64,000 nucleotides of DNA from Pedobacter sp. SYP-B3415 (GTDB lineage Bacteria; Bacteroidota; Bacteroidia; Sphingobacteriales; Sphingobacteriaceae), in contig NZ_RXNQ01000031.1 in assembly GCF_004138205.1 (NCBI RefSeq), positions 124,001-188,000 of the forward strand. Direction: 5' to 3'. Every line of letters begins with the position of its first letter. Within the stretch, counting starts at the first letter, position 1. The notes beneath the pieces are model-generated. The model was given only the letters and a program-made list of their open reading frames with translations. It ran no database searches and was not told the DNA's origin. Positions 51,555-60,612 of this stretch are shown here, piece after piece. A program made the position numbers and the translations under genes.

Positions 51555-51676
51555 ATAGCAGATTTTTAAGGAGTGTTCAAACATAGAAATAATTCAGTTC
51601 TCAGGCTATGGCCTTTGCGGCAAAACGCTAAATTTACAAACAAGCCTCTTATCAGCTTAAACTCTTCACTCCGACC

Positions 51677-52858
51677 ATGAGCAAAAAAGATCTATACGAA
51701 TCTCCCGACTATTACCTCCTTGACGAACTGCTTTCCGAGGAGCATAAACTGATTCGTGCTACCGCACGTGAATGGGTAAAACGGGAAGTCAGTCCGGTAA
51801 TCGAGGAATATGCACAGCGCAGTGAGTTTCCAAAACACCTGATTGGTGGTCTTGCAGAGATCGGCGCTTTCGGACCTACCATACCGGCAGCCTACGGCGG
51901 TGCAGGGCTTGATTATCTTGCCTATGGCATACTCATGCAGGAGATTGAGCGCGGCGACTCGGGTATCCGTTCAACGGCCTCAGTGCAGGGAAGCCTTGTC
52001 ATGTACCCGATTTACACATACGGAACCGAAGAACAGAAGAAACGTTTTCTCCCACAACTTGCTTCAGGCAAACTGATGGGTTGTTTTGGCCTTACCGAAC
52101 CTGACCATGGCTCAAATCCGGGCGGCATGGTTACCAATATCCGTGAGGATGGAGATCACTTCGTCTTAAACGGGGCCAAAATGTGGATAAGCAATGCACC
52201 GTTTGCAGATCTTGCGGTAGTTTGGGCGAAAGATGAGAGCGGAAAGATCAGGGGGATGATCGTTGAGCGCGGCATGGAAGGTTTCAGCACGCCGGAAACG
52301 CATCATAAATGGAGTCTTCGGGCATCGGCAACGGGTGAACTTGTATTTGACAACGTCCGCATTCCAAAAGCAAACTTGTTTCCTGACATCAGGGGCTTGA
52401 AAGGTCCGCTGGGCTGCCTGAACCAGGCCCGGTATGGCATTGCCTGGGGTGCCCTTGGCGCGGCAATGGATTGTTATGATGCGGCGCTTCGCTACAGCCT
52501 GCAGCGCGAACAGTTCGGCAAGCCGATAGGCGGTTTTCAGCTGCAGCAGAAAAAACTGGCTGAGATGATCACTGAAATTACAAAAGCACAACTGCTTGTC
52601 TGGCGCCTTGGCGTACTTAAATCAAAAGGGCGGGCCACGTCTGAACAGATCTCGATGGCCAAAAGAAACAGTGTAGAGGTAGCACTTGATATAGCCCGCA
52701 ACGCCAGGCAGATGCTTGGGGGCATGGGCATTACGGGTGAATACCCGGTTATGCGCCACATGATGAACCTCGAATCGGTCGTGACTTATGAAGGAACGCA
52801 TGACATTCACCTGCTGATAACGGGGATGGATGTAACAGGTATCAACGCCTTTAAATAA
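51677..52858 (+). CDS. gcdH: Glutaryl-CoA dehydrogenase
   Basis: Acyl-CoA dehydrogenase that oxidises and decarboxylates glutaryl-CoA to crotonyl-CoA in lysine/tryptophan breakdown, 393 residues. It matches the glutaryl-CoA subgroup strongly: RSTASVQGSLVM carries the substrate-binding Arg (about 96), CFGLTEPDHGSNPG, SLRASATGELVFDNV, ARYGIAWGALGAA, and the catalytic base Glu in TYEGTHDIH (about 373). Electrons can pass to EtfAB (31.3 kb). Lysine degradation and lysine synthesis genes (lysA, lysC) lie within 4 kb. Confidence 0.95.
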   Translation: MSKKDLYESPDYYLLDELLSEEHKLIRATAREWVKREVSPVIEEYAQRSEFPKHLIGGLAEIGAFGPTIPAAYGGAGLDYLAYGILMQEIERGDSGIRSTASVQGSLVMYPIYTYGTEEQKKRFLPQLASGKLMGCFGLTEPDHGSNPGGMVTNIREDGDHFVLNGAKMWISNAPFADLAVVWAKDESGKIRGMIVERGMEGFSTPETHHKWSLRASATGELVFDNVRIPKANLFPDIRGLKGPLGCLNQARYGIAWGALGAAMDCYDAALRYSLQREQFGKPIGGFQLQQKKLAEMITEITKAQLLVWRLGVLKSKGRATSEQISMAKRNSVEVALDIARNARQMLGGMGITGEYPVMRHMMNLESVVTYEGTHDIHLLITGMDVTGINAFK

Positions 52859-52895
52859 GCGGGCTATTCGGCCTCAGTGTATCGCCAAACAATGT

Positions 52896-52903
52896 TAACT
52901 TTG
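52896..52903 (+). promoter_or_regulatory. Candidate -7 element of the START-like gene
   Basis: TAACTTTG fits TAnnTTTG, about 50 bp before the chosen ATG at 52953. Confidence 0.4.
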
Positions 52904-52952
52904 CAGGTGCTTACGCATGCCAGGTCGATATGCGTTTGACTATCCGAGTAAT

Positions 52953-53333
52953 ATGAAAGACTATAAAAAATATATTTACCTTCCCGTTCCTCCAGAAGAG
53001 GTGTATCTGGCCCTGACGATAGACCTAAGCATTAAACTCTGGACGGGTGCTGAAGTGGTATTCAGAGAAGAAGCCGGTTCTGATTTCTCACTGTGGGACG
53101 GGGATATCGTCGGAAAGAACATTTCCTTCGAACCCGGCAAAAAGATTGTGCAGGAATGGTATTTCGGTGAGGAGAATGAACCCTCTGTCGTAACTATTAA
53201 ATTGCATCTTGACAAGAAGGGAACATCGATGGAATGGTTTCAAACAAACATTCCTGATCATGATTTTGAAGATTTTACAACCGGCCTCCGGGAAAATTAT
53301 TTTGAAGGTCTGATCGACTTTTTTGACGAATAA
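52953..53333 (+). CDS. START-like (AHSA1/SRPBCC) domain protein
   Basis: A 126-residue single-domain SRPBCC protein resembling AHSA1-type proteins, starting at MKDYKKYIYLPVPPEEVYLALTI (the frame extends 12 codons upstream). The alternating beta pattern and late amphipathic helix are typical (FREEAGSDFSLWDGDIVGKNISFEPGKKIVQEWYFGE; LDKKGTSMEWFQTNIPDHD). Members bind hydrophobic ligands or activate Hsp90; ligand unknown. Confidence 0.88.
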   Translation: MKDYKKYIYLPVPPEEVYLALTIDLSIKLWTGAEVVFREEAGSDFSLWDGDIVGKNISFEPGKKIVQEWYFGEENEPSVVTIKLHLDKKGTSMEWFQTNIPDHDFEDFTTGLRENYFEGLIDFFDE

Positions 53334-53386
53334 ACAAAATACGCACCTGGTCGTTTTATGATACCGGAATGTTCCGGTTAGATTTT

Positions 53387-53611
53387 ATGATTATGGGACG
53401 AACAATCGGACTGATCCTGATCATTGCAGGTGCGCTTATGCTCGTCTGGACAGGTTTCACTTACACAAAAAAAGAGAAAATAGTTGACGCCGGACCGATT
53501 CAGATTGCGGCAGACCGGGAAAAAACGGTCAGTTGGCCGCCATATGCCGGCGGCATTATTCTGGTAGCGGGCATAGCGGTATTTGCACTTTCACGAAAGC
53601 AGAGCGCATAA
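53387..53611 (+). CDS. Small membrane protein of unknown function
   Basis: A 74-residue protein with two membrane helices: about 5-23 (IGLILIIAGALMLVWTGF) and about 53-70 (YAGGIILVAGIAVFALS), with a short charged loop containing YTKKEKIVDAGPIQIA. The start may be six residues later at MGRTIG. Function unknown. Followed by a strong hairpin terminator. Confidence 0.75.
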   Translation: MIMGRTIGLILIIAGALMLVWTGFTYTKKEKIVDAGPIQIAADREKTVSWPPYAGGIILVAGIAVFALSRKQSA

Positions 53612-53612
53612 T

Positions 53613-53650
53613 AAAGGGCCGTGTAAATCTGATTTTTACACGGCCCTTTT
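53613..53650. terminator. Hairpin terminator between convergent genes
   Basis: AAAGGGCCGTGTAAA (53613-53627) pairs perfectly with TTTACACGGCCCTTT (53635-53649). A 15-bp stem between the small membrane gene and lysA. Confidence 0.88.
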
Positions 53651-53715
53651 GCATCCGGCTGGAACCTCGTATGGTCCTGTAATCGGGTAGCATAAAGCTT
53701 TTTATGGCGGTCGGG

Positions 53716-54867
53716 TTATTCAGGAAAGACAGAAGGCGCGCGTTCGCGCAGGTTATATCCTGAAGCCATAACCTCTCCATATGCGCCCGCACTTCTGATG
53801 GCAAAGAGGTCGCCCCGATGCGTTTCCGGAAGCTCGACTTCTTTGGCAAAACAGTCGGTGCTTTCACAGATGGGACCTACAATATCATACCTGAGGGCTG
53901 TCGCTGCATCAGTTTTGCTCAGGTTTTCAATCTGGTGGTAAGCCTGGTACAATGCCGGCCGCATTAACTCAGTCATGCCTGCATCAAGCACAACGAAGTT
54001 CTTTTTCTTGCCGTTCTTCACATAAAGCGCTCTGCTTATCAGTGATGCGCATTGACCCACGAGCGCCCTGCCCAATTCAAAGTGCACTTCCTGATACGGC
54101 TTTACCTCAAGAAACTCGCTGAATATCCTGAAATATGATTCGAAATCAGGTATTTGGGCATTTGGATTATGATAGTCGATTCCAAGTCCGCCGCCTACGT
54201 TTAAAACTTTTACTATGAAACCTTTGTCTTCAAACCAGCCCGCAAATTCATTTACCCGGACACAAAGATTTTTGTATACATCCAGGTTCATGATCTGCGA
54301 ACCGATGTGGAAATGGATCCCGACAAACTCAAGGTTCGGCGCATTTTTAAGCGTCTGCACGCAGGCCGGGAGATCCCAGGAATTAACGCCAAACTTGTTC
54401 TCGTCAAGGCCGGTCGTAATGTTATGATGTGTATGCGCGTCTACATTCGGATTGATCCTGATGGCCACGCGTGCTCTTTTTCCTTTTGCCGCCGCCAGTT
54501 CGTTAATGACTTCTAGTTCCTGGACAGACTCAACGTTGAAGCAGAAAATATCAGCATCAAGCGCCTGGTTAATTTCGCGGTCAGATTTTCCGACACCGGC
54601 AAAAACAACTTTTCCGGCATCAAAGCCGAGTTCGATGGCGCGAAGCACCTCGCCGATGCTTACGCAGTCAGCCCCAAAGCCCTTATTGCGAACGGCATTC
54701 AGCACCGCCGGATTAAAATTAGCTTTCAGCGCATAATGCACATGAAAATTATAGGTATCTGCCGCCCGGGCACAGGCGTTCAGGGTTTGCTGGAGTAACT
54801 CCAGGTCATAATAATAAAATGGCGTTTCGATGTTTGCGAACCGCGCGATATCTTTGCCGGTAAACAT
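53716..54867 (-). CDS. lysA: Diaminopimelate decarboxylase
   Basis: PLP-dependent decarboxylation of meso-diaminopimelate to lysine. 383 residues from MFTGKDIARFAN; the frame is open 28 codons further without family character. The PLP Lys is in YALKANFN (about 46). HIGSQI (about 185), NVGGGLGIDY (about 215), and the CEST motif (CESTDCFAKE, about 327) are all present. A possible 57-residue gene on the other strand starts six bases from its start codon. Confidence 0.96.
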   Translation of the reverse strand: MFTGKDIARFANIETPFYYYDLELLQQTLNACARAADTYNFHVHYALKANFNPAVLNAVRNKGFGADCVSIGEVLRAIELGFDAGKVVFAGVGKSDREINQALDADIFCFNVESVQELEVINELAAAKGKRARVAIRINPNVDAHTHHNITTGLDENKFGVNSWDLPACVQTLKNAPNLEFVGIHFHIGSQIMNLDVYKNLCVRVNEFAGWFEDKGFIVKVLNVGGGLGIDYHNPNAQIPDFESYFRIFSEFLEVKPYQEVHFELGRALVGQCASLISRALYVKNGKKKNFVVLDAGMTELMRPALYQAYHQIENLSKTDAATALRYDIVGPICESTDCFAKEVELPETHRGDLFAIRSAGAYGEVMASGYNLRERAPSVFPE

Positions 54868-54873
54868 ATTCTG

Positions 54874-55047
54874 ATGTTCAGATTTCTGGTAATATTCCTG
54901 GTTATTTCGATGGCACTGCTTTATCTCGGTAATTACCTGGATTACAAGCAAAACCGGATAACTCGAAAAGAATTTGACCGGAAGATCAGGGTATTTATCT
55001 TGCTCGGCCTGGTTCTGATCATTGTCTGCAGGCTTTTAATCAAATAG
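54874..55047 (+). CDS. Possible small two-helix membrane protein between lysA and lysC
   Basis: A 57-codon frame starting ATG at 54874 and ending TAG at 55047. The product MFRFLVIFLVISMALLYLG begins with a clear membrane helix, has a charged middle (YKQNRITRKEFDRKIR) and a second helix (VFILLGLVLIIVCRLLI). It fills the gap between the two minus-strand genes exactly: six bases after the lysA start and 12 bases into the lysC end. The opposite-strand position and the lack of a clear ribosome site reduce confidence; conservation in relatives would decide it. Confidence 0.5.
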   Translation: MFRFLVIFLVISMALLYLGNYLDYKQNRITRKEFDRKIRVFILLGLVLIIVCRLLIK

Positions 55048-56349
55048 TCTGTTATGGAGACTGCGTAGCGCCTCGGTCTTGTCGGCCGTACGGATGAGCA
55101 GCGACACGTTATAATTACTTCCACCATAAGAAATCATCCGGATTGGTATGTGCTTGATGGCTTCGAAAACCCGCGCGGCAAATCCGTGCTTGTCTGCACC
55201 GAAATCGCCCACAACACAGACGATGGTATGCTCTTCATCGATCTCTACAGAACCAAAATCCTGCAGCTCTTTCAGAATGCTTGGCAGCTGCGCAGTTTCA
55301 TCAATAGTGAGCGAAACAGCCACCTCAGAGGTGGTGATCATATCGATCGGTGTTTTGTAACGTTCAAATACCTCAAACACACGACGCAGAAAACCATAGG
55401 CCAGGAGCATCCGGCTCGACTGAATTTTAATTGCGGTAATACCATCTTTGGCCGCAATAGATTTTATCTTACCTTTTTCGCTGTCATGTGTAATCAGCGT
55501 ACCTGCGGCCTGCGGCTCCATCGTGTTTAACAACCGCACAGGGATTTTGTACTTCTGTGCAGGAAACACCGATTGCGGGTGCAGGATCTTGGCACCAAAA
55601 TAAGCAAGCTCTGCAGCCTCATCAAAAGAAAGACGTGCAATCGGTCTGGTACCCTTTACAATACGCGGGTCGTTGTTGTGCATCCCATCGATATCGGTCC
55701 AGATCTGAACCTCTTCTGCCATGATCGCAGCGCCGATCAGCGATGCTGTATAGTCGCTGCCGCCGCGACGCAGGTTGTCTACCTCGCCAAAGCTGTTGCG
55801 GCATATAAAGCCCTGCGTAATAAAGAGCTTATTTTCAGGATGAGCGTCGATCAACGGGCGCAGGTGCTTCGACGAAAACGGAATGTCTGGTTCATTATCC
55901 TCATCGGTTTTCATAAAGTCGAGCGCCGGCAGCAAAACGGAGGGCACGTGGATCGACTTTAAATAGATATGATAAAGGCTGGTAGAAAGCAATTCGCCCT
56001 GGGCGAGAACAACCTTTTCTTCGATTGGGGTAAAAAGGTCGTTGGCAAAATTTGCCAGGAGACCGAAATGGTAGTCGATCACTTCCATACCCTGCGCCTG
56101 GAAAAATGCTTCGGGCAGCAGGTCAACTACAAAATCCTTATATTTCTGATACAGGTTATCAACACATTCGCTACCCTTCTTCTTATCTGCCGCTAAAAAA
56201 TGATTCGCGATTTCTACCAGACTGTTTGTGGTGCCGGCAACTGCCGATAAGACCACGATCTGTTCTTCGTTGGGATTGATGATATCCAGCAATCTCCGCA
56301 TGCGCTCAGGGCTACCGACAGATGTACCCCCAAATTTTAATACTTTCAT
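55036..56349 (-). CDS. lysC: Aspartate kinase
   Basis: First enzyme of the aspartate family, 437 residues, monofunctional. KFGGTSVGSPERM at the N-terminus, FICRNSFGEVDNLRRGGSDYTASLIGAA in the centre, and two C-terminal ACT domains (about 290-437) for feedback control by lysine or threonine. No fused homoserine dehydrogenase. Lies near lysA but with the small frame between them; the ATG is preceded by a 171-bp interval to the divergent phosphoglucomutase gene. Confidence 0.96.
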   Translation of the reverse strand: MKVLKFGGTSVGSPERMRRLLDIINPNEEQIVVLSAVAGTTNSLVEIANHFLAADKKKGSECVDNLYQKYKDFVVDLLPEAFFQAQGMEVIDYHFGLLANFANDLFTPIEEKVVLAQGELLSTSLYHIYLKSIHVPSVLLPALDFMKTDEDNEPDIPFSSKHLRPLIDAHPENKLFITQGFICRNSFGEVDNLRRGGSDYTASLIGAAIMAEEVQIWTDIDGMHNNDPRIVKGTRPIARLSFDEAAELAYFGAKILHPQSVFPAQKYKIPVRLLNTMEPQAAGTLITHDSEKGKIKSIAAKDGITAIKIQSSRMLLAYGFLRRVFEVFERYKTPIDMITTSEVAVSLTIDETAQLPSILKELQDFGSVEIDEEHTIVCVVGDFGADKHGFAARVFEAIKHIPIRMISYGGSNYNVSLLIRTADKTEALRSLHNRLFD

Positions 56350-56520
56350 TTTTCTTTGACTAGCTAATTTTACTAATATTGTATCGGGGCGTGAAATTAG
56401 GGAAAAGCGCCGGAATTTCTACCGCTTAAGGAAAATAATATACTAAACAAATAGATTATCCCTGTCAAAACATCGCTTTGTTTTCCCTGTTAACAATAGA
56501 CTTTAATTTAGAATAACCAT

Positions 56521-58254
56521 ATGGCTTTAGAACAAAATGTACAATCAGGTATCGATAAGTGGCTGCAGGGAAATTATGACGAAGAAACAAAAAATCAGAT
56601 CCGCCAATTAGTTGACGCCAATGCGGAAACAGAGCTTACTGATTCCTTTTATAAAAGCCTTGAGTTTGGCACAGGCGGGCTGCGCGGAACCATGGGTCCG
56701 GGCTCGAACCGGATAAACAAATACACCATTGGTACCGCTACGCAGGGCCTGAGCAATTATCTTTTATCCAAATATCCTGGTCAGCGCATCAGCGTTGCGA
56801 TTGCGCATGACAGCCGGAATAATTCAGATTATTTTGCGAAAATCACTGCCGACGTGTTTTCTGCCAACGGCATTCATGTTTATTTCTTCAGCGAACTGCG
56901 GCCCACGCCTGAGCTTTCTTTTGCTATCCGCCAGCTGGGGTGCAAGAGTGGGGTCATGCTTACGGCTTCTCACAATCCGAAAGAATACAATGGTTATAAA
57001 GCATACGGTGCAGACGGCGGACAGTTTACCTCGCCTGATGACAAGCTGATCATTACCGAGGTAAATAAGATCAGCAGTGTTGATGAAGTCAGGTTTGAAC
57101 GCGTGGACGAAAACATCCAGTTCATACTTGAAGATATTGACCAGCGTTACCTTGACGCCATCGCCGGGCTTTCTGTATCACCGGAAGCCATACAGCGCCA
57201 AAAAGACCTGAAAATTGTCTACTCACCCATCCACGGAACAGGCATTACCCTGGTGCCGAAAGCCTTGGCTCAGTTCGGCTTTACTCATGTGCATATTGTT
57301 GAAGAGCAAAGCAAACCAGACGGCAACTTCCCTACCGTAGTTTATCCCAACCCTGAAGAGAAAGAAGCCATGACACTTGCCCTGCGCAAGGCGGCTGAAG
57401 TAGATGCAGACCTGGTGCTTGCAACCGATCCGGATGCTGACCGTGTGGGTATCGCTGTAAAAAACCTGGAAGGTGAATTTGTGCTGCTTAACGGTAACCA
57501 GACCGGCAGTTTACTGATCAATTACCTGCTTAGCGCATGGGAAGAAAAAGGCAAACTTGACGGCAACCAGTATATTGTAAAGACGATCGTGACGTCCAAT
57601 CTGATTGAAGCGATTGCAGAAAAAAAGCAGGTTAAATACTACAACACGCTTACCGGCTTCAAATATATCGGCCAGCTGATGACAGAACTTGAAGGCAAAA
57701 GTTACTTTATCGGCGGGGGCGAGGAAAGCTACGGTTACCTGATTGGTGATCTCGTTCGCGATAAAGATGCCGTAGTTTCTGCCGCCTTTATCGCAGAAAT
57801 GACCGCTTTCTACAAAGACAAGGGCAGCAGTCTGTTTGAGGCGCTGATCGGTATGTACGAAGAATACGGGTTTTATAAAGAAGAACTGGTTTCTATTACC
57901 AAAAAAGGAAAATCAGGCGCGGAGGAGATCAAAGCCCTGATGGAGAAATTCAGGAACAATCCACCATCCAGCCTTGGCGGATCAAAAGTACTTACGCTGA
58001 AAGATTATGAGCTCGGCATTGAAACCGACCTCGGTACAAAAGCTACCAGCCAGCTGGAGTTGCCAAAATCAGATGTATTACAATTTATTACTGAAGACGG
58101 AACAATTGTTTCTGCCCGCCCTTCCGGGACCGAACCAAAGATCAAGTTTTACTGCAGCGTAAACACCGCGCTTTCGGGCCGGGAGGCGTTTACAGAGACA
58201 GACCAGAAACTCAGTGACAAGATTGCCCACGTAATGAAAGATCTGGGTGTTTAA
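56521..58254 (+). CDS. Phosphoglucomutase/phosphomannomutase
   Basis: Alpha-D-phosphohexomutase, 577 residues, interconverting hexose 1- and 6-phosphates. The phosphoserine loop is TASHNPKEYNGYK (about 150), metal loop DPDADRVG (about 310), sugar loop GGGEESYGYL (about 400) and the phosphate-binding RPSGTEPKIKFY (about 545). Longer than the 450-residue class, matching the PgcA type. Followed by a bidirectional terminator. Confidence 0.96.
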   Translation: MALEQNVQSGIDKWLQGNYDEETKNQIRQLVDANAETELTDSFYKSLEFGTGGLRGTMGPGSNRINKYTIGTATQGLSNYLLSKYPGQRISVAIAHDSRNNSDYFAKITADVFSANGIHVYFFSELRPTPELSFAIRQLGCKSGVMLTASHNPKEYNGYKAYGADGGQFTSPDDKLIITEVNKISSVDEVRFERVDENIQFILEDIDQRYLDAIAGLSVSPEAIQRQKDLKIVYSPIHGTGITLVPKALAQFGFTHVHIVEEQSKPDGNFPTVVYPNPEEKEAMTLALRKAAEVDADLVLATDPDADRVGIAVKNLEGEFVLLNGNQTGSLLINYLLSAWEEKGKLDGNQYIVKTIVTSNLIEAIAEKKQVKYYNTLTGFKYIGQLMTELEGKSYFIGGGEESYGYLIGDLVRDKDAVVSAAFIAEMTAFYKDKGSSLFEALIGMYEEYGFYKEELVSITKKGKSGAEEIKALMEKFRNNPPSSLGGSKVLTLKDYELGIETDLGTKATSQLELPKSDVLQFITEDGTIVSARPSGTEPKIKFYCSVNTALSGREAFTETDQKLSDKIAHVMKDLGV

Positions 58255-58257
58255 CAT

Positions 58258-58294
58258 AAAAAAACCGGATGCGAATCGCATCCGGTTTTTTTTT
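58258..58294. terminator. Bidirectional terminator after phosphoglucomutase gene
   Basis: AAAACCGGATGCG (58261-58273) pairs with CGCATCCGGTTTT (58277-58289) around AAT. It serves the mutase and the convergent LacI-type gene. Confidence 0.92.
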
Positions 58295-58297
58295 ATG

Positions 58298-59305
58298 CTA
58301 CCGCACAATCAGCTTCGGCATCAATTTAACCTTATCAATTTCTTTGAGTTTATCGCCCGAGCTGAGTTTGTTAAGGATCAAATCGATCACATTGTCTGCA
58401 ATCTGCTCAATTGGCTGATCTACCACGGATATCTGCGGTGTGTGCAGCCGGAATATATCATGATCATCATACGCAATCACAGCGAACCTATCTCCTATTT
58501 CTTTTCCAAGCTCTTTTATAGCCATCAGACCGCTTACGGCGAGGTAGTTTGTAGCAAACAGTACCGCATCAATTTCCGGCCGTGACCTAAACATCGCGAC
58601 AAGGTCGTTGACTGTCGATTCCCGGCTGACTGAAAAATCAACCTTCGTTACAAGATCTTCCCGGTAGTCGATCTTGGCATCTTTAAGTGCCTTTCTATAT
58701 CCTTCACAGCGCTCATTGATCTGCTCAACATCCATATCGACGGTTACAAGCGCAATGTTTTTGCGCCCTTCAAGGATATGATGTTTCGTTGCCTCATACG
58801 CCCCGCTGAAATTATCGACAACTACCGAGCCTGTAGAAACGCCATCAAGTGTCCGGTCAAAAAAGACAACCGGTTTGCGGTCTTCGATCAGTTCGCGTAT
58901 AACCGGCTCTATCCCGGCTACCGGCGCAATAATATATGCATCAACTTTTCGCGTACGAAACATGTTGATCAGGCTGTTCGCCTTTTCTACATCATTTTCC
59001 GTACTGGAGTAACTGATCTTGTAACCTTTTTTATACGCCTTGTCTTCTATCAGTCTGGCAATCGAAGCAAAGAAGGGATTTGAAATGTCTTCGACGAGCA
59101 GTCCGATCGTTTTGGTACTGCCCGTACGCAGGCTTCTCGCAATCTGGTTGGGTTTATAGCCAATCTCTTTAATGATCTCTTCCACCTTTTTTATAACCTC
59201 CTCGCTGATCCTTTTTTCGCGCGCTTTGCCGTTGAGGATGAACGAGACAGTAGTAATGGAAACGTTTGCTTTTTTAGCAATATCTTTTATCGAGAGGGGC
59301 TTCAT
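58298..59305 (-). CDS. LacI family transcriptional regulator
   Basis: A 335-residue regulator of the LacI/GalR family, started at MKPLSIKDIAKKANVS; ten further codons are open upstream. The helix-turn-helix is SIKDIAKKANVSITTVSFILNGK, the hinge NQIARSLRTG, and the periplasmic-binding-like core follows. Ligand is probably a sugar but no sugar-use genes are adjacent except the convergent mutase. Its target is unknown. Confidence 0.93.
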   Translation of the reverse strand: MKPLSIKDIAKKANVSITTVSFILNGKAREKRISEEVIKKVEEIIKEIGYKPNQIARSLRTGSTKTIGLLVEDISNPFFASIARLIEDKAYKKGYKISYSSTENDVEKANSLINMFRTRKVDAYIIAPVAGIEPVIRELIEDRKPVVFFDRTLDGVSTGSVVVDNFSGAYEATKHHILEGRKNIALVTVDMDVEQINERCEGYRKALKDAKIDYREDLVTKVDFSVSRESTVNDLVAMFRSRPEIDAVLFATNYLAVSGLMAIKELGKEIGDRFAVIAYDDHDIFRLHTPQISVVDQPIEQIADNVIDLILNKLSSGDKLKEIDKVKLMPKLIVR

Positions 59306-59372
59306 TCTTGGCTTGTTTATTTTTGGCGACGGCAAGTTAACAAAAAAGCGGTCAAAGTTTATAACAATGCTT

Positions 59373-60023
59373 TTACTTTGAATCCTCCTTCTCTTTCAGC
59401 AAGATCCGCATATCATCAGCCAGCTTTTCGGCTTCCTTTTTAACGGTACCATCGTATGCGCCTCTGATACGGCCCCTCCCATCGACCAGTATCAGATAAC
59501 CCTGGTGCACAAAACCGCCGGGGGCTGCCTTCTCTTCAGCCACGCTGACCAGGTAATGTTTCTGGGCCATGTTATACACAGAGTCTCTGGTTCCCCATGC
59601 AAACTGCCACTGTGCGCCGTCGACACCCAGCTTCTCAGCGTAAGCTTTAAGCCGGGAAGGCTTATCATATTTTACGTCTATGGTATGCGACAGGAACCTG
59701 ACCCGGGGGTCACCCTTAAACTGCGCGTAAACGCCGGCCAGGTTACGGTGCATGACCGGGCAAATGGTCGGGCAGCTGGTAAAAAAGAAGTCGGTTACGT
59801 AAATCTTACCGGCAAAGGTCTTGTTGCTGATTACTATACTATCCTGATTAAAAAATCTAAAAGGCGGAATGACCCTAGCTACCGTATCAATAACGGCCTT
59901 CCCCTTATCCTGCTTTTCAATTTCCTCTATATGAAGAAAGGGAAGCCGTTTAGGTTCCGGCCGGCATGCCATAAAAAAGAGCACCAGGAAGACGATTGCT
60001 GCCGGTTTATGTAATTCTTTCAT
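59373..60023 (-). CDS. SCO1/SenC family copper chaperone, copy 1
   Basis: A lipoprotein-like SCO protein of 216 residues that delivers copper to cytochrome oxidase or reduces thiols there. The lipobox is FFMAC (about residue 20). The CxxxC metal site is SCPTICPVMH, and the third ligand His is in LSHTIDVKYD. It forms a unit with the upstream lipoprotein gene (4-bp gap). A close paralogue lies head-to-head at 61060-61686. Confidence 0.94.
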   Translation of the reverse strand: MKELHKPAAIVFLVLFFMACRPEPKRLPFLHIEEIEKQDKGKAVIDTVARVIPPFRFFNQDSIVISNKTFAGKIYVTDFFFTSCPTICPVMHRNLAGVYAQFKGDPRVRFLSHTIDVKYDKPSRLKAYAEKLGVDGAQWQFAWGTRDSVYNMAQKHYLVSVAEEKAAPGGFVHQGYLILVDGRGRIRGAYDGTVKKEAEKLADDMRILLKEKEDSK

Positions 60024-60027
60024 GGCC

Positions 60028-60450
60028 TTATTTCTTTAGCGTACTGATCAGGGAATCTGAGGCCGCGAGGTCATGTTTGTACCTCACATCAAGGCTGACG
60101 ATCTTTTTCTTTTCGTTCTGGAAATATCGGACAGCCTCTTCTTTGCTTTTCCCGCTGATGTCCGGTTCAAAGGCGTGCATCCAATCATTCATCTCGTCTT
60201 CGGTCTGCTGCATGGTGCGGAGCATTTTTCTGATGCCTGCCGCCTTAGCGGCGGTGTCGTTCATCTGCGAAGCGGGCAACTGCCTTAACAGTGTATCGAG
60301 TGTCATCTGGTTGGTTATCAACTGTTCATGCCTGAGCATGAGCGAATCGTGGAATATAGTGACTTCGTCGCGCACTGTTTTGTAATCGGGGCCAGATTGA
60401 CACGCGGCCATAACAGTGGCTGCAATAATGATATAGATTATAAATTTCAT
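60028..60450 (-). CDS. Small helical lipoprotein of unknown function
   Basis: A 140-residue predicted lipoprotein with lipobox MAAC at about residue 16. The mature part is almost all helix with charged and polar residues (EVTIFHDSLMLRHEQLITNQMTLDTLLRQLP; KMLRTMQQTEDEMNDWMHAFEPDISGKSKEEAVRYFQNEKKK) and likely forms a helical hairpin or coiled coil facing the periplasm. Four bases before the SCO gene on the same strand, so probably part of the same copper or oxidase module. Family not recognised. Confidence 0.8.
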   Translation of the reverse strand: MKFIIYIIIAATVMAACQSGPDYKTVRDEVTIFHDSLMLRHEQLITNQMTLDTLLRQLPASQMNDTAAKAAGIRKMLRTMQQTEDEMNDWMHAFEPDISGKSKEEAVRYFQNEKKKIVSLDVRYKHDLAASDSLISTLKK

Positions 60451-60612
60451 ATGGAGTATTATTTTGTACCAGCAAGCGACTGCGCGTGACGATGCACATA
60501 TGCCGCTGACTGCTGCAGGTTAACTTACCGGTCTGCAAACCGGTGGAGTAAATTCTTATAAATAACTGGAAGCTTGTTCAGGCTTTAAAGATGTAAAGCC
60601 AGATAAACTGAA

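Noticed and set aside
56350..56520. Lysine or Mg2+ riboswitch upstream of lysC or corA
   Set aside because: I looked at 56350-56520 and 5615-5688 for the conserved core of either and found none.
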